Assembly (NCBI RefSeq): GCF_017745095.1
Contig: NZ_JAGHZZ010000008.1
Span: 49,781-113,780, forward strand
Length of the DNA stretch: 64,000 nt
Direction: 5' to 3'
Origin: Sporocytophaga sp.
GTDB taxonomy: Bacteria > Bacteroidota > Bacteroidia > Cytophagales > Cytophagaceae
Positions 62,658-64,000 of the stretch are shown here, in pieces. Each line of letters begins with the position of its first letter. The stretch's first letter is position 1. Both the position numbers and the translations under genes were made by a program. Under the pieces are notes generated by a model. It was not told the origin of the DNA and did not search any database. It saw only the letters and a program-made list of their open reading frames with translations.

Positions 62658-63383
62658 TTAAAACAAGCCAGGCGCCAGGTTCCCATCTTTATTTTGAGGA
62701 TATTCTCTTTGTACGTTTATGGAAATGGGATCAGAAAAATTCCCAACCTGATCTTCTCCTATTTTGAATATGGCAATATACTGCCATACAACCATGGAAG
62801 AACTTGGAGGAATAGGATGAGTATCTATAAAATCTTTAAGCGTATAATTAGCTAAAAAAACAAAGCCTCTTCCATCCTTTCTATCAACAAATAAATCAAG
62901 GGAATCAGCTTTTCGATTCATCAATCTTATCAATGGCCTTCCACCATCCAGGAAAACTTGAAGCTGAGGCTCTAGTGTCACAGATATGTCAAACAGGACT
63001 TTAAACCTGAACAATGCCAGACTTTGATCAATCTGACGACAAAACTGTGGCCTAGATTTCAAGTACTCTATATAATCCGAAATTCTTCTAAAAATGCCCG
63101 GTTCTACATTATGTGGAACCTCCATATCATCAAAATCGGTTAAAGCGCCCTGCACCTCAACTTTTTCACCATAAGCATAAAAATCTTTTACAAGGTTATT
63201 TCTTCGAAATTGCTTCTTCGAAAACTCTATCCTTTTCAAAGAGAACTGATACATTTTCAGATCATTCCGGATAGAATTCAGCTCTTCATCTGAAATTACC
63301 AGTAAATCTTTTAGCTCCGTTAATTTATTATAAAAATTAATGAGCCATTCAAGTCGCAAATGATCAATACTTTGGGAAAACAT
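62658..63383 (-). CDS. Unknown protein with Fn3-like C-terminus
   Basis: A 241-aa protein of no family I recognise. The first about 75 residues are helical and charged (NKLTELKDLLVISDEELNSIRN, KMYQFSLKRIEFSKKQFRRNN). The last about 90 have a strand-rich look, with WQYIAIFKIGEDQVGNFSDPI near the end, a pattern like the closing strands of fibronectin type III modules (W-x-Y...SDP-I-x-V). There is no signal peptide or membrane helix. The gene stands alone; its leader holds a 10-bp inverted repeat. The Phe ending LAPGLF is not a barrel signature here. Confidence 0.6.
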   Translation of the reverse strand: MFSQSIDHLRLEWLINFYNKLTELKDLLVISDEELNSIRNDLKMYQFSLKRIEFSKKQFRRNNLVKDFYAYGEKVEVQGALTDFDDMEVPHNVEPGIFRRISDYIEYLKSRPQFCRQIDQSLALFRFKVLFDISVTLEPQLQVFLDGGRPLIRLMNRKADSLDLFVDRKDGRGFVFLANYTLKDFIDTHPIPPSSSMVVWQYIAIFKIGEDQVGNFSDPISINVQREYPQNKDGNLAPGLF

Positions 63384-63402
63384 TTTTGGCGGTTTAGTTT
63401 TC

Positions 63403-63429
63403 CACTGTTATATGGGAAGTATAACAGTG
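63403..63429. promoter_or_regulatory. 10-bp inverted repeat, candidate operator
   Basis: CACTGTTATA and TATAACAGTG are perfect arms around TGGGAAG. It lies 20 bp before the minus-strand unknown gene and directly beside a plus-strand TACTTTTG box (63431-63438). No T-run follows it, so an operator is more likely than a terminator. Confidence 0.45.
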
Positions 63430-63430
63430 C

Positions 63431-63438
63431 TACTTTTG
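63431..63438 (+). promoter_or_regulatory. Candidate -7 box upstream of YtxH gene
   Basis: TACTTTTG matches TAnnTTTG exactly on the plus strand. It stands about 180 bp before the ytxH-type gene, giving a long leader, so the link is uncertain. The remaining bases up to 63619 hold no gene or clear hairpin. Confidence 0.3.
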
Positions 63439-63619
63439 ATACACAAAATATAGGATTTTCATCTATAAAATACAAACATCTATCCCTTACAAGGTAAAAA
63501 AAGTACAATTTTCAAATAAATTCATTGTCAATTTTTCCCTTACAGGAAACATATTTCGCTCAAAATCACTTTATATATTAATAAAGGAACTGGATGTACA
63601 ACCAAAACCGAATGTAATT

Positions 63620-63871
63620 ATGGATGAAAATGTGAAAGTATTCTTGGGTTTCCTTGCCGGAGCTGCGACGGGCGCGATTGCCGGTATTTTATTAGCCCCA
63701 GAAAAAGGAGATGTTACCAGAAAAAACATCTCTGACAAAGCATCTCAGTTAAAAAGCGATGTGAATGGTCAAGTGCAGAAAGGAGTTGAAAAACTGAACA
63801 ACTTGAAACAATCTGCATTTTCTTTGATCAATGACTACAGTCAGCAAGCTCAAGCTCAAACAAACCCATAA
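63620..63871 (+). CDS. YtxH domain-containing protein
   Basis: An 83-aa protein of the YtxH/gas-vesicle-GvpP-like family. A Gly/Ala-rich membrane-associating segment (GFLAGAATGAIAGILLAPEKG, about 10-30) is followed by an amphipathic helical tail with repeated Lys/Asp/Gln and a Gln/Ala-rich end. These proteins are small envelope-stress or surface-linked factors in many Bacteroidetes; the precise role is unknown. A strong terminator follows. Confidence 0.8.
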   Translation: MDENVKVFLGFLAGAATGAIAGILLAPEKGDVTRKNISDKASQLKSDVNGQVQKGVEKLNNLKQSAFSLINDYSQQAQAQTNP

Positions 63872-63887
63872 TCGATTTTAAAAAATC

Positions 63888-63927
63888 AAAAAAAGGCTGT
63901 TCCATATTTTGGGACAGCCTTTTTTTT
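63888..63927 (+). terminator. Terminator after YtxH gene
   Basis: A-rich GGCTGT pairs with ACAGCC (the stem extends through flanking A/T), with a T8 tract to 63927. The stem is long and symmetrical, so it may act in both directions. Confidence 0.85.
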
Positions 63928-63949
63928 GAAAGATAAATGACTTCATTTA

Positions 63950-63971
63950 ATGTCCTTCTCCTAAAGGACAT
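63950..63971. repeat. Short hairpin near right window edge
   Basis: ATGTCCTT and AAGGACAT form 8-bp arms around CTCCTA. No T-run follows. What lies beyond the window is unknown; the last 29 bp show no gene start. Confidence 0.4.
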
Positions 63972-64000
63972 AGCCGTCAACTTAAGCAAGTTTAGAATTA

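Noticed and set aside
62643..62855. Plus-strand frame beginning MEMSFLKQ
   Set aside because: It lies opposite the 3' end of the minus-strand unknown gene and has no ribosome site or homology; a shadow frame.
63928..64000. Possible start of another mobile element at the right edge
   Set aside because: Only a short hairpin and AT-rich sequence are visible; too little sequence remains to call a transposon end.

Overview
The window is low-GC, gene-dense chromosomal DNA from a member of the Bacteroidetes, most likely a gliding Cytophagales bacterium (Cytophaga/Sporocytophaga-like; the rank is inference). The signs are: gldA-gldF-gldG, the DUF4290, DUF4249 and DUF3109 families, a carboxypeptidase-regulatory-domain TonB-dependent receptor, TlpA-like lipoproteins with an N-terminal extension, many lipobox proteins, and promoters of the Bacteroidetes type (TTTG, about 19 bases, then TAnnTTTG).

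Layout. 1-1350 is an accessory, decaying patch beside tRNA-Ser(GGA): a lipoprotein cut by the window edge, an orphan C-terminal gene fragment, a dead REP-associated tyrosine transposase (RAYT) with an in-frame stop, and several palindromes including a perfect 28-bp inverted repeat. 1548-10090 is a surface polysaccharide locus arranged divergently: minus strand flippase, GT4, deacetylase, GT2, tatD, asparaginase; plus strand Wzz-like and O-antigen ligase-like genes. 10077-14920 (minus) holds an RsbU-type phosphatase, an OppC-type permease with a large insertion, a small unknown protein, a second GT2 and a flippase-like membrane protein. 14924-19615 holds ruvC, HIT, greA, a hydroxyacid dehydrogenase, mgtE and rsmA.

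19815-27105 (plus) carries pepA and pdxA and then the classic envelope-lipid cluster yceD-rpmF-plsX-fabH-accB-accC. 27200-29553 has an outer-membrane protein, a frameshifted small membrane protein, a cysteine-cluster protein and a HAD hydrolase. 29862-35271 is pcrA, DUF4290, murA (with the catalytic Cys replaced by Asp), a small membrane protein and a YebC-family regulator. 35331-40841 (minus) is gldA-gldF-gldG, a DUF4340-like gene and dnaN. 41066-49560 has an SDR, a membrane protein, a PagL-like deacylase with a head-GIN lipoprotein, a TlpA-like lipoprotein, gatB and alaS. 49696-53456 (plus) is an M23 peptidase, a MerR regulator, dprA and a membrane J-domain/TPR protein.

53509-59957 is the most interesting stretch: an M1 zinc peptidase whose C-terminal third looks like an outer-membrane beta-barrel, followed by a TonB-dependent receptor and a DUF4249 lipoprotein; together they could form a surface peptide cleavage and uptake unit. 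59944-62509 (minus) is a CCG-domain oxidoreductase subunit, HMG-CoA lyase and metF. The right end has an unknown protein with an Fn3-like tail, a 10-bp inverted repeat in its leader and a YtxH-type protein. No CRISPR array, rRNA, prophage or intact insertion sequence was found.
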